DNA of 64,000 nucleotides from Tricholoma matsutake (lineage: Eukaryota > Basidiomycota > Agaricomycetes > Agaricales > Tricholomataceae), in NCBI GenBank assembly GCA_026075535.2, contig AP026541.1, positions 1,612,001-1,676,000 of the forward strand. The letters are read 5' to 3'. Under the pieces are notes generated by a model. The model searched no databases and was not told the DNA's origin. It saw only the letters and a program-made list of their open reading frames with translations. Each line of letters starts with the position of its first letter. Position 1 is the first letter of the stretch. Below are positions 1 to 10,068 of the stretch, piece after piece. Both the position numbers and the translations under genes were made by a program.

Positions 1-1209
1 AGAAATTTCCAGAGAAACCTGCAGGAAAATTAATGCCAAACCCTATACCTAAAGCGCCGTGGCGAGATATATCTGTGGATTTTATTACCGGATTACCTGA
101 GGCTCAAGGGTACGATGCAATATTTGTAGTATGCGACCGCTTTACAAAGGAGGTCCATATTATTCCTACTACTACAGAAACCTCATCATTGGGCTTGGTG
201 TGCCTCTATCTAAATTAGGTATGGCGGTTACATGGGTTACCCAATACCGTTATCTCCGATCGCAGACCACAATTTGCTTCTGCATTTATGTGAGAACTAA
301 ACAACATATTGGGAATTCAAACTAAATTATCTACGGCATATCACCCGCAGACTGATGGGCAGACAGAGAGAATGAATCAGGAGTTGGAGCAGTACCTACA
401 TATGTTTGTCAACTACCGACAAACCGACTGGCCCGAATGGTTGGCAATTGCCAAATTTTCCCACAATAACAAATTCCATTCGGCTACTCGTATGTCACCC
501 TTTTTCGCGAATTATGGATATCATCCTCGCATGGGAGTAGAACCCAGAAGGGAAGTCAGTAGAAGATTTTGTATCTAAGATGCAAAAGGTACAAGAGGAA
601 GCAGAGGTGGCATTGAAGAAAGCACGTGATAACATGATGTGACACGCGGATCGTACTCGAGCACGCGCTCCAGAGTACAAAGTTGGTGACTTGGTATGGC
701 TAAGTACCAAGGACCTGAACATTCCACGACCTTCAAAGAAACTTACGGAGAAACAAGTTGGCCCATATGCAATCTCTAAAGTGATCTCGCCTAATGTGGT
801 AGTGCTAAAATTACCCCAATCATTTAAGATTGATCCCCAGATTAACGTATCCCGCTTACGCCTTTACCGTCCGCCCACTATTCCTGGCCAACAAACTACT
901 CCACAACCTCCAATAATAGTAGAAGGTGCTCCAGAATACATAGTTGAAGAAATTTTAGACCCATGTCTTCGACGGAACAAATTGGAGTTCTTAATCAAGT
1001 GGAAAAACTATACCGATGAAAATAATTCATGGGAACCTGAAGAGAATTGTAAGTGAGCGCGTAACGCGATCGCCCAATTCTTTAAACGTAATCTGAATGC
1101 TCCACGTCGCATTGCAAGAATGGTGTATGAGGGGATGAAATTCCAGCCTTACCAAAATTTCACAGAGGGGACAAACATAATATTTTCTCGCCTGGAAGTC
1201 GAGGCATAA
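1..1209 (+). pseudogene. Ty3/gypsy pol 3' part: integrase core and chromodomain, broken
   Basis: This is the end of a gypsy polyprotein; the window edge removes protease, RT and RNase H. From about 40 there is an integrase core segment (DISVDFITGLPEAQGYDAIF), resuming in another frame at about 309 with the conserved [20 protein letters not shown] run. From about 690 an integrase C-terminal fold (GDLVWLSTKDL) leads to a chromodomain at 940-1050 (EYIVEEILDP, then WKNYTDENNSWEPEENC). Chromodomains in such integrases bind modified histones and steer integration. Breaks are a frameshift between about 215 and 310 and in-frame TGA codons near 640 and at 1054-1056; after the latter the same frame stays open to a TAA at 1207-1209. 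A 3' LTR follows at once. Dead copy; the family call is secure. Confidence 0.93.
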
Positions 1210-1220
1210 AAGGGGGGTAA
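1208..1220 (+). promoter_or_regulatory. polypurine tract of the gypsy element
   Basis: The purine run AAAAGGGGGG lies directly before the TG that opens the LTR at 1221, where plus-strand DNA synthesis is primed. The related copy at 26877-26889 has the same run before its LTR start. Confidence 0.7.
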
Positions 1221-1600
1221 TGTTAGGAAACCACCCCATTACCTAATAAACTTTCATTTTTATTTTATTATGTCAAATTATGCTACATTTTGATAGCGTG
1301 AGAATTTTATTTCGCACGCATCAAATGTACATGCATGTACGAGTGCGTCAGTAACAACAATGTACAATATATGTAACATAGTATATAAACCCTAAATATA
1401 TGCCTAGGGGACCCCAGTTGTGTTCTCTTAGGTATTCCACCTATGTTTTTGGTGTGAAAGGCCTATCTCAACAAACTCACCTATTAATAACCCCTCGCAT
1501 CAAAACCATCAATTCCCCATCATGAGCACAGATCCCGCCCCCTTCTTGTAGAGAGAACCCGCATGGTCTTAGCTAGCAGATAGTGGGTGTCGCCCTAACA
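1221..1600 (+). repeat. gypsy LTR, 380 bp, TGTTAGG...CCTAACA
   Basis: The LTR starts TGTTAGG and ends CCTAACA, a 7-bp terminal inverted repeat of the usual TG...CA type. Both ends are confirmed independently: the start recurs at 26890 and the end recurs inverted at 26259. A TATA-like TATATAAACC lies near 1381. Directly after the LTR comes TGGTGGCGCCGAT (1602-1614), which resembles a tRNA primer-binding site. If so, internal 5' sequence follows this LTR, so it may be the shared LTR of a tandem or recombined pair rather than a plain 3' LTR. Confidence 0.85.
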
Positions 1601-1925
1601 ATGGTGGCGCCGATACTCTGCATTGAAGTCTCTCTACCACCAAACAGAGATGTTTTTCAACCTTGAATGCACCAATGTGCTCTAATAGCTGCCTTGGCAG
1701 CCCCCATTTCACCATAAGCCTCTCCAGAATATTGAGAGTTGCCCAGCCACTCATTAACTGAGCCAAGAGTACAAACACTCCCCCCACCAGCAACAAACCT
1801 TTGAACAAAGGGATAAGTGCCACCCCCTGACATAGCTGGCCCTAATGTGCATGCACCCAAGAAATGCCACAATCAACACGCTCTGATGCTCAAAGGGATC
1901 ACCCCCATCTTTAGCACCACAACAT
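1601..1925. other. possible 5' leader of a gypsy copy; no gene seen
   Basis: The first bases resemble a primer-binding site. The rest has short shadow ORFs on the minus strand without recognisable domains. I see no host gene here. Confidence 0.35.
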
Positions 1926-2640
1926 GTGTTCTCGGCATCTGACGACCCAGTGACTGCATCTCGTACAAAAACTCCCCAGTCCACAACTGTGGCCCCGAGC
2001 CTTTTCCTTCTATCTGCAACAATCTCCACAACCCTTCACACGAGCTTTCCCATGCCTCCCTCTGAGTTTATGAACACCAACTCTGGCCCCAATAAATGCA
2101 GCCATTCTGGAAGCCACTCAGATGCCCGCATTGAGAAAGCAGCCAAAGACAAACAGGGTGCCTCCACCTCCTCAATGGCTGATAGCCACTCAGCTAACGA
2201 ACCGAATGCTGCCCCTCAGGTATGTCATCATCTTGCACTTCCAAAGTCTCTTCTCTGACCCCACCAAAGGACGACTCCTCATCCCCCCCTGCGAGGATTC
2301 CCCAAACAATTGAATGCCGGCCTCCCCATACCCGTCCCCCCTTTACCTTACAGGGCAAAATATGTAATGGCACCATGACACTCAATAATGGTCTCCAGAT
2401 CACTGCCCTCCCCTCTGATGGCTTCCCCACACCACAAATCTGCCGCCCCATCTGGCACAATGTGTCAGACGAGCTAGTCTTCCACTGGTCTCCCAAACCT
2501 GGCCCAAAACTCTGGGCTCACCCATGGCGCGCTCACTATGAGGAAAATGCCCAGGGCATCATAGGGAGGATCCTCTCTCTTATTTCCAAGACAAGCTTTT
2601 TGAATGTGCCTTCAGCACATGGGTGGTATTTATATTAGAG
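1926..2640 (+). pseudogene. Pro/Ser/Thr-rich ORF, probably the 5' half of a LINE ORF1
   Basis: Two overlapping frames (1926-2258 and 2222-2638) encode a Ser/Thr/Pro-rich leader followed by a more structured stretch with ICRPIWHNVSDELVFHWSPK and LWAHPWRAHYEENAQGIIGR. The reading frame is lost near 2600. The zinc-knuckle half of a LINE ORF1 starts near 6560 in the same orientation and is open at its 5' side, so I infer that these were one ORF1 now split by about 3.9 kb of other elements. No domain here is diagnostic; it could belong to another retroelement. Confidence 0.35.
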
Positions 2641-3086
2641 GTATTTATATATTGTACTACATTATACTTCGTATACATATTATAACACATTATACCTACT
2701 GGAAAGATGCCTGGTTTGGCAGCCTACACTAAACTTAGGGTGGACAGTAGTGACAGGATCAAATTATCTTCATTGCATGGAAGTGGGAACTATAAGCTAC
2801 TAAAAATAAAGGAATAATAGATTACTATACCTTTGTTGCACAGAAGTGGGAGCAAATATTAGGGAATAAAAAATGAGTGATTTATAAGAAAGATCAGCTG
2901 TGTAGGTAAAAGGCTGCATCAGGCATGGCGTGTGATGTAGGAAGGCCACATCAAACATAGTGTGTGATTTAGGAGGGCCACATCATACATAGTGTGTGAT
3001 TTAGGAAGGCCACCTTGAGCATAGTCACATAATAGAAAGGCACCACATCAGTGGTGTAAATGTCAGCACAGATGGGTGATTATAGG
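2641..3086. other. AT-rich repeat DNA without a gene
   Basis: No supported gene. Around 2800-2855 there is a segment (ACTATACCTTTGTTGCA and then GTGGGAGCAAA) that recurs diverged at about 28672-28707 (ACTATATCTTTGTTGCA and GTGGGAGCAAA), so it is dispersed-repeat DNA. Between 2930 and 3030 a short unit with GTGTGTGAT(T/G)TAGGA and GGCCACATCA is repeated about three times in tandem. Confidence 0.5.
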
Positions 3087-3513
3087 TAAGATAGACCTCA
3101 TTCATACTCGACTATGTCATGTGAATCTAGCAATTTGAATGTATTTCATCTATAAAAACCTTTCAGTGACCTTAGTGCAAATTCTGGCCCCAAGGAAATC
3201 TCTTGGCATATGTTATTAAGATGCCTCAGAAATATTGGGTGCAGCAAGCAAGTGTTGTGGGAGCATTGTAAATTTTTGTCTCAAAAGTTGAGATTTTGAT
3301 CATCTAGCTGATTGCCAACTTTGCAAACAACAATCCTCCACCACTTTTCTTTTCTTCGACATTTGGCTTCCACAATTGTTTTTAAAAATAGACAATAAAA
3401 CTTTCCTTGGGCACCATTTTTTTAAAAACCTTGTATGTTAGCCTCAATGCTGGCTTTCAACTCAATCTGAGCAAAATATGTGATGTAGTCGAGTATAAAT
3501 GAGGTCTATCTTA
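3087..3513. mobile_element. 427-bp MITE with 33-bp terminal inverted repeats
   Basis: The left end starts TAAGATAGACCTCATTCATA and the right end is its inverse, matching at 30 of 33 positions (3087-3119 and 3481-3513). Both ends border a TA, as expected of a Tc1/mariner-type target duplication. There is no ORF between them, so this is a non-autonomous element. The interior is AT-rich with several A/T tracts. Confidence 0.75.
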
Positions 3514-3818
3514 GGTGATAAGGTGTGTGTGTGTAACAGTGTGTTGCAAGCATGTTGGTTCTGGCAGCCAGTGCCAGTGGTGGCTGTGCTGGTCCCATAG
3601 GATGTTAGGATCTGTAATGACCATAATTCATCATAACACTGTCTGGTGTTGGTTTGAGTTGTTTCTGTACTGCTGGCAGCTGTTTCAGTGCCAGTGGCTG
3701 TGCTGGCCCAGCACCATGTTTGTCTCAGTGGCTGGGATATGTGTCAGCACCATGTATGGTTGTGTTGGCAGCTGGAATGTGTGTTGTGTTGGCAGCCTGT
3801 ATGCATGTTAAGGTCATA
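3514..3818. other. TG/CAGC-rich low-complexity segment
   Basis: A run of GT repeats is followed by imperfect repeats of GCTGTGCTGG, GTGCCAGTGG and TTGGCAGC. Overlapping ORFs here are all low complexity and I do not support a gene. Confidence 0.5.
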
Positions 3819-5412
3819 CAGTGGCCAACAAAACCATTCCAATGTTTTCAAACTTTTAACAAGTGTACTTGAATAAAATGAAATAAACTGTCATAAAATC
3901 TGAGAAAATTATGGAATATACCTTAACATCCAATCTGATCACCTGCATAGCCACAAGATCATGTGACATTATTTAATAAGTAAACTTCATCATATACTCT
4001 AGTGACTCATTGGAACAGTTTTGTTGCACTGATTTTTTGAGTATAAATTAGTACTTGGTATAGCCACCTTTTGTTTTAACTACTGCAGCAAGTCTTTTAG
4101 GCATGCTTTCAATCAATTTCTGACACTCCTCCTTTGGTATCTTCTCCCATTCCACCTGTACCCTCTCCCAAAGCTCTGTAACACTGTTGGCTGGTTCCTC
4201 ATACTCTCCAAGCTTCTTTTTGAGATGATGCCACAGATGTTCTATAGGATTGAGGTCAGGAGACTGTGCAGGCCACTTGAGGACAGTAATATCATTGTCT
4301 TCAAACCACTGCTTGGCCTTTTTGCTGGTATGTTTGGGGTCATTGTCCTGCTGAAATACCATATCATCAGTAGTTTTACCCCAAAGCTCCAGTGTTTGCT
4401 GAAGCTCATCATCCATAATGCTGACATAAAGTTCAGCATCCATCTTTCCTTCAATCCTAGTAGCATATCCAACCCCATCCCATCCCATGCACCCCCACAA
4501 CATCAAATTCCCTCCTCCAAACTTCACTGTTCCCTCAACAAGCCTATCACTCAGACCTTCATCACTATCTTTCCACACATATTTTCTTCCATCTGATCCC
4601 AAATGATTAATTTTAGTCTCATCTGACCATATGACCCTTTTCCAATCCTCAAGTGTCCACTCTGCATGCCGCTCAGCAAACTCCAATCATTCACATCAGT
4701 GATGAGGTTTGAGTAGTGGACATTTCTTCTTGACTACAGGTTTCATGCCATGTGATTTAAGATGTCAACAAAGGGTTTGGGAGGAGAAAGGGGTGTTGGT
4801 GATATCCTGAAGTGTTTGTGCAGCTTCGGTAGCATTATCAACCTTTCCCATGCAAATAATTTGACATGCATAGTCAACATTAGCAGTAGTAAGCTTCATA
4901 GGATGACCACCAAATGATTTCTGAAGCTCAGGTCGGTGCTCAGAGCAAGTACAGCTGATGGTAGCAATGCCATGACCAGTCTGATAAGAGATTTGTCAGA
5001 CAGAAAGACCAGAATCAAGCAAATTGAGAATGTGGAGTATTTGAGTGGATGATAGCTTCTGCATAATGAATTGGGGGGTAAGAATGAAGTTGCAAGAGAT
5101 CCAGTCACCTTAAATATATTGTATCACATGATATTGTTTACTTATGTTTGTAATAATCAACAAAGTCATGTGATTTGCATAAATTCTATACTCAAAAATC
5201 AGTACAACAAAACTGTTCCAATGAGTGACTAGACTATATGATGAAACTTACCTATTAAATAGTGTCACATGATCTTGTGGCTATGCAGGTGATCAGATAG
5301 GATGTTAAGGTATATTCCATAATTTTCTCAGATTTTATGACAATTTATTTCATTTTATTCAAGTACACTTATTAAAAGTTTGAAAACATTGGAATGGTTT
5401 TGTTGGCCACTG
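3819..5412 (-). mobile_element. Tc1-family DNA transposon, complete ends, 1594 bp
   Basis: Terminal inverted repeats begin CAGTGGCCAACAAAACCATT and extend about 230 bp on each side (3819-4050 and about 5184-5412), unusually long for Tc1. A TA lies just outside each end (3817-3818 and 5413-5414), the Tc1/mariner target duplication. The only gene is a transposase on the minus strand that is full length but has four TGA codons. The element lies between low-complexity DNA and a Helitron fragment. Confidence 0.95.
4048..5064 (-). pseudogene. Tc1 transposase (DD34E), 338 codons, four in-frame TGA
   Basis: Reading from the ATG at 5064 one frame runs to the stop at 4048-4050 without an indel, 338 codons, the usual length for a Tc1 transposase. 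The N-terminal third has helix-turn-helix-like sequence (GHGIATISCTCSEHRPEL, then FGGHP). The catalytic domain has VIWSDETKIN (first Asp), VFQQDNDPKHTS (second Asp) and SPDLNPIEHLW (Glu); 34 residues separate the second Asp and the Glu, hence DD34E. In-frame stops at about 4996-4998, 4765-4767, 4696-4698 and 4687-4689 are all TGA, as expected if CGA arginine codons lost a methylated C. Otherwise the gene is well preserved, so inactivation was probably recent. Confidence 0.93.
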
Positions 5413-5434
5413 TAAGTCTGTGGGGCCAGACTTA

Positions 5435-6557
5435 CATCTACCCATCTTTGATCAAAGCAAAGAACGACTCTGTGCTGTTGAGCTGGTGGCAACCTTCATG
5501 TAAGCTCATAGGCCTCCACTTGTATAATGCAACCCCAGGATAGCATATCCTGAAGTGTCACTACAGTCTCTCATTTCAGATGGGTATTTTCTGAGTGGTT
5601 TTTATGATAGTGAAGAGCTTAGGATCATAGATGTAGAGCTGAGCATATACAGGGTTTTCATCCTCTGATGGGAGAAGGGAATCTGCTTTATGAGTAAGCT
5701 CCCCATGTGGGTTGAAGACATAAGGGCCATCACCATCATTGACCTCCTCGACTGCACTTCAGCCAATGGAAGTCATTGCAAAGACATTGTTGTATTTTTG
5801 AACATGCTTGCAGAATTCTTTGCTGATATAATCCTGACTGGCCAAAAGTTGTGATAGCTCATGAGGAAGATTATACAGGTGAGGTAAGTTGATCTTTCTG
5901 CTACAGCAGCACATGCCAAATTTGGGCCCAGCATTGGATGAGCTAGTGAAGCCATCCAATGCAGTGCAGCACAGAAAGGGCACTGAACATTCATGCAATT
6001 CATGTTATGCACTGGCCAGTTGGGATTGAAAGGTTGGCATGCAATAGGCAGAGATGGAGCAGGTGGAACTGCATATTTTTCATCTAAAAAGATGCTATGA
6101 GATTATGAATCTATGCATGTGTCAGGACAATTTTACTCACAGAAGGTACAGGAGGTTGATCTGCATGTTGCATATTCTGCATGGCAAATGCCAACTGAAG
6201 AGGTTGTTGGTAGTGTGGCTCTACAGGAGCATCATGACCACAACCATAACCACAATCGCACCACTGACCATGACCATGCTGTTGACCATGACCACAACCC
6301 ACTGGCTGTTGTAGTGGAGGAAGTGCAGCAAGCTGTTGTGGAAGAGGTTGTGGTTGCAGTTGTTGTGGCACAACAGGAACTGCATGACCATGGCCATGAC
6401 CATGACCAACTGGCTGTTGGAATGGAGGGAGTGCAGCCAGCTGTTGTGCAAGAGCAGGTGGAAGATGGTTATACACAGGGCCATTCCCAGGAGGGAAAGG
6501 AGGATGTTGATTGTTTGGAGTAAATAGATCTTCATTTTCTTCACCCCCTTCCAACAA
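5435..6557 (-). pseudogene. Helitron Rep/helicase protein, N-terminal fragment
   Basis: On the minus strand a Gln/His/Gly/Pro-rich leader (6557 to about 6110) precedes the conserved block upstream of the Helitron rolling-circle replication domain: CPFCAALHWM, FGMCCCSRKINLPHLYNLP, KYNNVFAMTSIG, then PHGELTHKADSLLP and YAQLYIYDPKLF. Two or more frameshifts and several stops interrupt it. The HUH catalytic motif and helicase are absent: homology stops near 5435, next to the Tc1 insertion. The leader contains an imperfect tandem duplication of about 120 bp (about 6270-6345 and 6380-6450). Family recognition rests on the pattern of the Cys-rich block. Confidence 0.75.
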
Positions 6558-6574
6558 GTCCTACCCTCTTACAT

Positions 6575-7070
6575 CTGCACTGTTGAAAACCTAACTTACC
6601 CGAATGCTCCTGAGAGCAATGTGCTGGTCGCAGCCCTCGTTTGCTCCACAATAACCTCGAACCCAGACATCTCCTCTTTTATTCACAGCAGGCTCCCTGA
6701 CCCTGATGCAGAGGCAGCCATCAAAGTTCTCCGCTCCATCCGCATCTCAAGCTTAAGAATTGCCATCTCCCCCAACAATCTCCGCACAATCTGGAATGTC
6801 TACTGTGATGACCCCCCTCACCTATCCTTCGATGACTTCCATGCCTGGACTGACCTAATCAGAAACCTCCGTTTCAACTCCCTTGACTACGGTGTGGGTG
6901 CTGCCTGCCATTTCGACAACCAATTCTTTTGTTTGAACTGCAAATCCTATGACCACCCCTCCAGTCTCTGCCCCTTCCCCCACCTTGTGGGATGGCTTGG
7001 CCCATCTGCCAGCATCAAAGAAGATACCGACATCTACACTGTGACCTCCCCCAAATCACCCCCTGCCTGA
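6575..7070 (+). pseudogene. LINE ORF1 C-terminal half with CCHC zinc knuckle
   Basis: The frame is open from upstream of 6600 and ends at a TGA at 7068-7070. It contains CLNCKSYDHPSSLC, a C-X2-C-X4-H-X4-C knuckle typical of nucleic-acid-binding ORF1/Gag proteins, at about 6930-6972. Homology-like sequence seems to continue past the stop (GWVPHTPVRGRHGRGHK, to about 7133). It lies 0.8 kb upstream of the endonuclease start. Its 5' half is probably the ORF at 1926-2640. Confidence 0.7.
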
Positions 7071-7134
7071 TACAAAAACACTGGCTGGGTCCCTCACACC
7101 CCTGTCAGAGGAAGGCATGGAAGGGGTCATAAAT

Positions 7135-7880
7135 AAGATTCCATACATAATATATACCTTTGTTAAAACCTTCCACTCTACCATGTCCCTTTATGTCATA
7201 CAGTTTCCAATATATGAGCTCAATCACCTTATCGCAACAGCTGCCTTTTTGTGAGGGAATTGGCACCTTGCTCAAGAAATAGAAGGAATATTTGTTAATC
7301 ATGGTACCGCTGGGGGGCCTACATTTACTGGTCATTAGCTTGCTAACGAGACAGGAAAGCCCCTGGGTACAAACAAGTAAACAGCAACCTATTAAGGTCA
7401 ATGGATGAGCCATGCTGAGAAGCTGAAGTCCTAAGGATCAGTAAGTAATGCCTCACCCCTACTAACTGCTCTCCTTTATGACAGAGTCCTTTGACGCAAA
7501 TGAGATTTTGCACATCCCATAATCAAGGTTGTAAAAACGGGTATGTAATTGTTCAACTGCTAATAATACAGAAAATCACATGGGAGGATTGTATGGCCTG
7601 AACCCCAACCCAGCTTTGTCCAGAGGGGTTCAGGAAGCCGTCACCCATCACCCTGATGATGGTCAAGCTGGGAACCCAGATGGCTCCCAGGTGAGTGCCT
7701 CACATACTCCTTAGACTGATGCCCCCCCCACAGAATGAGCACACTGCTCCTCCCAAAATTACCCCAAGGGATTCAGGAACAAACTCCTTAGCCCCACAAG
7801 CTAATAACAGACCACATCGGTCTAGATGATGGAGACACCGTCTGTCCCAACTCCCTCACCAGGAGCAACCTCCCCAGACA
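7135..7880. other. inter-ORF region of the LINE, possible small insertion
   Basis: No supported gene. From about 7132 to 7430 the base composition becomes AT-richer and the ORF1-like reading ends abruptly, so a foreign insertion is possible. From about 7680 Pro-rich coding-like sequence leads into ORF2. Confidence 0.35.
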
Positions 7881-7884
7881 TTCC

Positions 7885-8915
7885 ACAAAAGAACAAAAGC
7901 TTCACTAAAATTAGCCTCGCTAAATATGAGAGGATGCTGGCATGGCAGCATTGACAAATGGAATCATGTTAACCAACTTGTCCAAACAGAGAAAATTGGT
8001 ATTCTAGCCCTCCAAGAAACTCATCTCACCCCTGTTGCAGAAATGAGCCTTAATAATTTATTCAAACAAAGACTTCACATCATTTCTTCCATTGATCCGC
8101 AACACACCATCTCTGGTGGTGTCGCAATTGTGCTAAACGAAAATATTGCTAATGTCCACAACATTAAGAAATATGTACTCATCCCAGGCTGTGCCATGCT
8201 AGTATCAGTCCCATGGCACCAAAGCATGGAGATTCACATCTTAGTTATTTATGCCCCCAATTCTGTGAATGAGAACCAACAATTCTGGTCTGACATTGTG
8301 TCCAAACTGAGAGATCCTCTAATTCCTCCCCCAGATATTTTGCTAGGTGACTTCAATTTTGTAGAAGATGCCCTTGACAGGCTCCCCTCCAGATGTGACA
8401 GTGAAAATATAACAGACTCCTTCTCAGTGCTCAAATCAAACCTTGACCTCCATGATGGCTGGCATCAAGCAAACCCTGACAATAATACCTTCACCTATTC
8501 CCAATCCCCTGCACAAGGTGGTAGCAGCTCCTGAATTGACAGAATCTATCTGTGTAATGCCCTAATACCATTCAGCAATGACTGGAACATTTCAGCCCCA
8601 GGAATCATGACAGACCACCAGCTAATATCAGCAAGAATCTCTGATAACCGCATGCCCAATATAGGGAAAGGTAGATGGACACTCCCACTTTTCATTCTGA
8701 AAGACAAAAACCTAACAAGAGAAATGATATCCCTTGGTGTAGACTTACACAAATCTCTAGAAGAAAATACTAACAACTGCACAGCATTGGAAAACCCCCA
8801 AACTATTTTCAAAGACTTTAAGGATAAAGCCTGTACTACTTGTAAAGCCTTTGCCAAAAAGGCGATTCTCCAAGCAAAAATTGAGATCCAGAAAATATGT
8901 GATAAGATGGACAAC
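7885..8915 (+). pseudogene. LINE ORF2: apurinic/apyrimidinic-type endonuclease domain
   Basis: This is the endonuclease/exonuclease/phosphatase fold that nicks target DNA to prime reverse transcription. Seen in order: a first strand with NMRGCWHGSIDKW, IGILALQETHL with the metal-binding Glu (about 8000-8030), the GGVAIVLNE segment, VIYAPN (about 8250), ILLGDFNFVEDALDRLPSR with the catalytic D-x-N (about 8338-8400), and IMTDHQLISARI carrying the terminal Asp-His pair (about 8607). A TGA at 8532-8534 interrupts the IDRIYL motif and a frameshift follows near 8850-8930. It joins the RT domain without spacing. Confidence 0.9.
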
Positions 8916-8929
8916 TGTCCAGCATGACT

Positions 8930-10068
8930 ACCTTAACCAGCCAATCGCTGGTGATGAAATTGCAATGGTCCTGAAAATGCTACCAAACAATAAAGCAACA
9001 GGTATTGATGGCCTCCCATATGAATTCTGGAAATGGCTAAATGAAACTGCAAAAACCTGCACAGATGAACAAGAAACAAATCCCCTTGACATTATTAAGT
9101 GCCTCACTATTGTCTTCAATGACATTGAAATCCACAGAGTTGATCCTGAATCTGGATTTTCAGATGGGTGGCTATGTCCATTATACAAAAAGAAAGACCA
9201 CCACAAAATTGAGAATTATCACCCCATAACCCTTCTAAATGGAGACTACAAAATCTTCACCAAGATCTTATCGTTACAACTAGCCAAAACTGCACCCAAT
9301 GTAATTCATCCAAACCAAGCAGGTTTCATACAAGGCCAAAGCATTACAGACCAAATAAGACTTACACAGATGATTCTTAACTATGCTGAAGTAGAGAACC
9401 TCAATGGGGCAATTATAGCACTTGACCAAGAAAAAGCCTACGACAAGATTGCACATGACTATGTGTGGAAAGTCCTATCCCACTGTAACTTCCCCCCTCA
9501 TTTCATAAACACCGTCCAAACCTTATATGCCCATGCTGAAACAGTAGTAATTATCAATGGAATTTGAAGCTCCCCTTTCTGAGTTACTAGAGGAGTAAGA
9601 CAAGGAGACCCACTATCATGCCTCCTCTTCAACCTTGCAATTGAACCCCTAGCAGAAGCATTATGTAAATCTAATCTCCAAGGCTTCTAAGCCCCAGGCA
9701 TGGAATACCACACTGTAGTTTCCATGTTTGCAGATGACACCACTGTCTATCTGACAAAAGACAATGACTACACCTCCCTCCAATCCATTTTACATAAATG
9801 GTGTACTGCATCCAGTGCCAAGTTCAATACAACTAAGACGGAAATAATCCCAATTGGCTCACACGACTACCGTGAAAATTTATACAACACACACATACTT
9901 AATCCCAACCATCCTCCCCTACCAGCAAACCTCCAAATTGCAAAAGATGGCAGAATCCTAGGTGCCTGGCTAGGAAATAATGTAGATGAAAATACCATCT
10001 GGTCCCCAATCCTAGAAAAGATTGACAAATGTTTAGGAAGATGGGAAAAGAAACCACACATCGGTTGA
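8930..10068 (+). pseudogene. LINE ORF2: reverse transcriptase domain
   Basis: The RT fingers and palm are clear: LPNNKATGIDGLPYEFWKWL, WLCPLYKKKDHHKIENYHPI, ILSLQLAKTAPNVIHPNQAG with FIQGQSITDQIRL, ALDQEKAYDKI (first catalytic Asp), GVRQGDPLSCLLFNLAIEPL and SMFADDTTVYL (FADD, catalytic pair). The last two lie after in-frame stops at about 9565 and 9584, and another at 9688, with the frame otherwise maintained. It is inactive as it stands. Confidence 0.93.

Noticed and set aside
6111..6557. A host His/Gln-rich gene
   Set aside because: It runs directly into the Helitron Cys-rich block on the same strand and is best read as that protein's leader.
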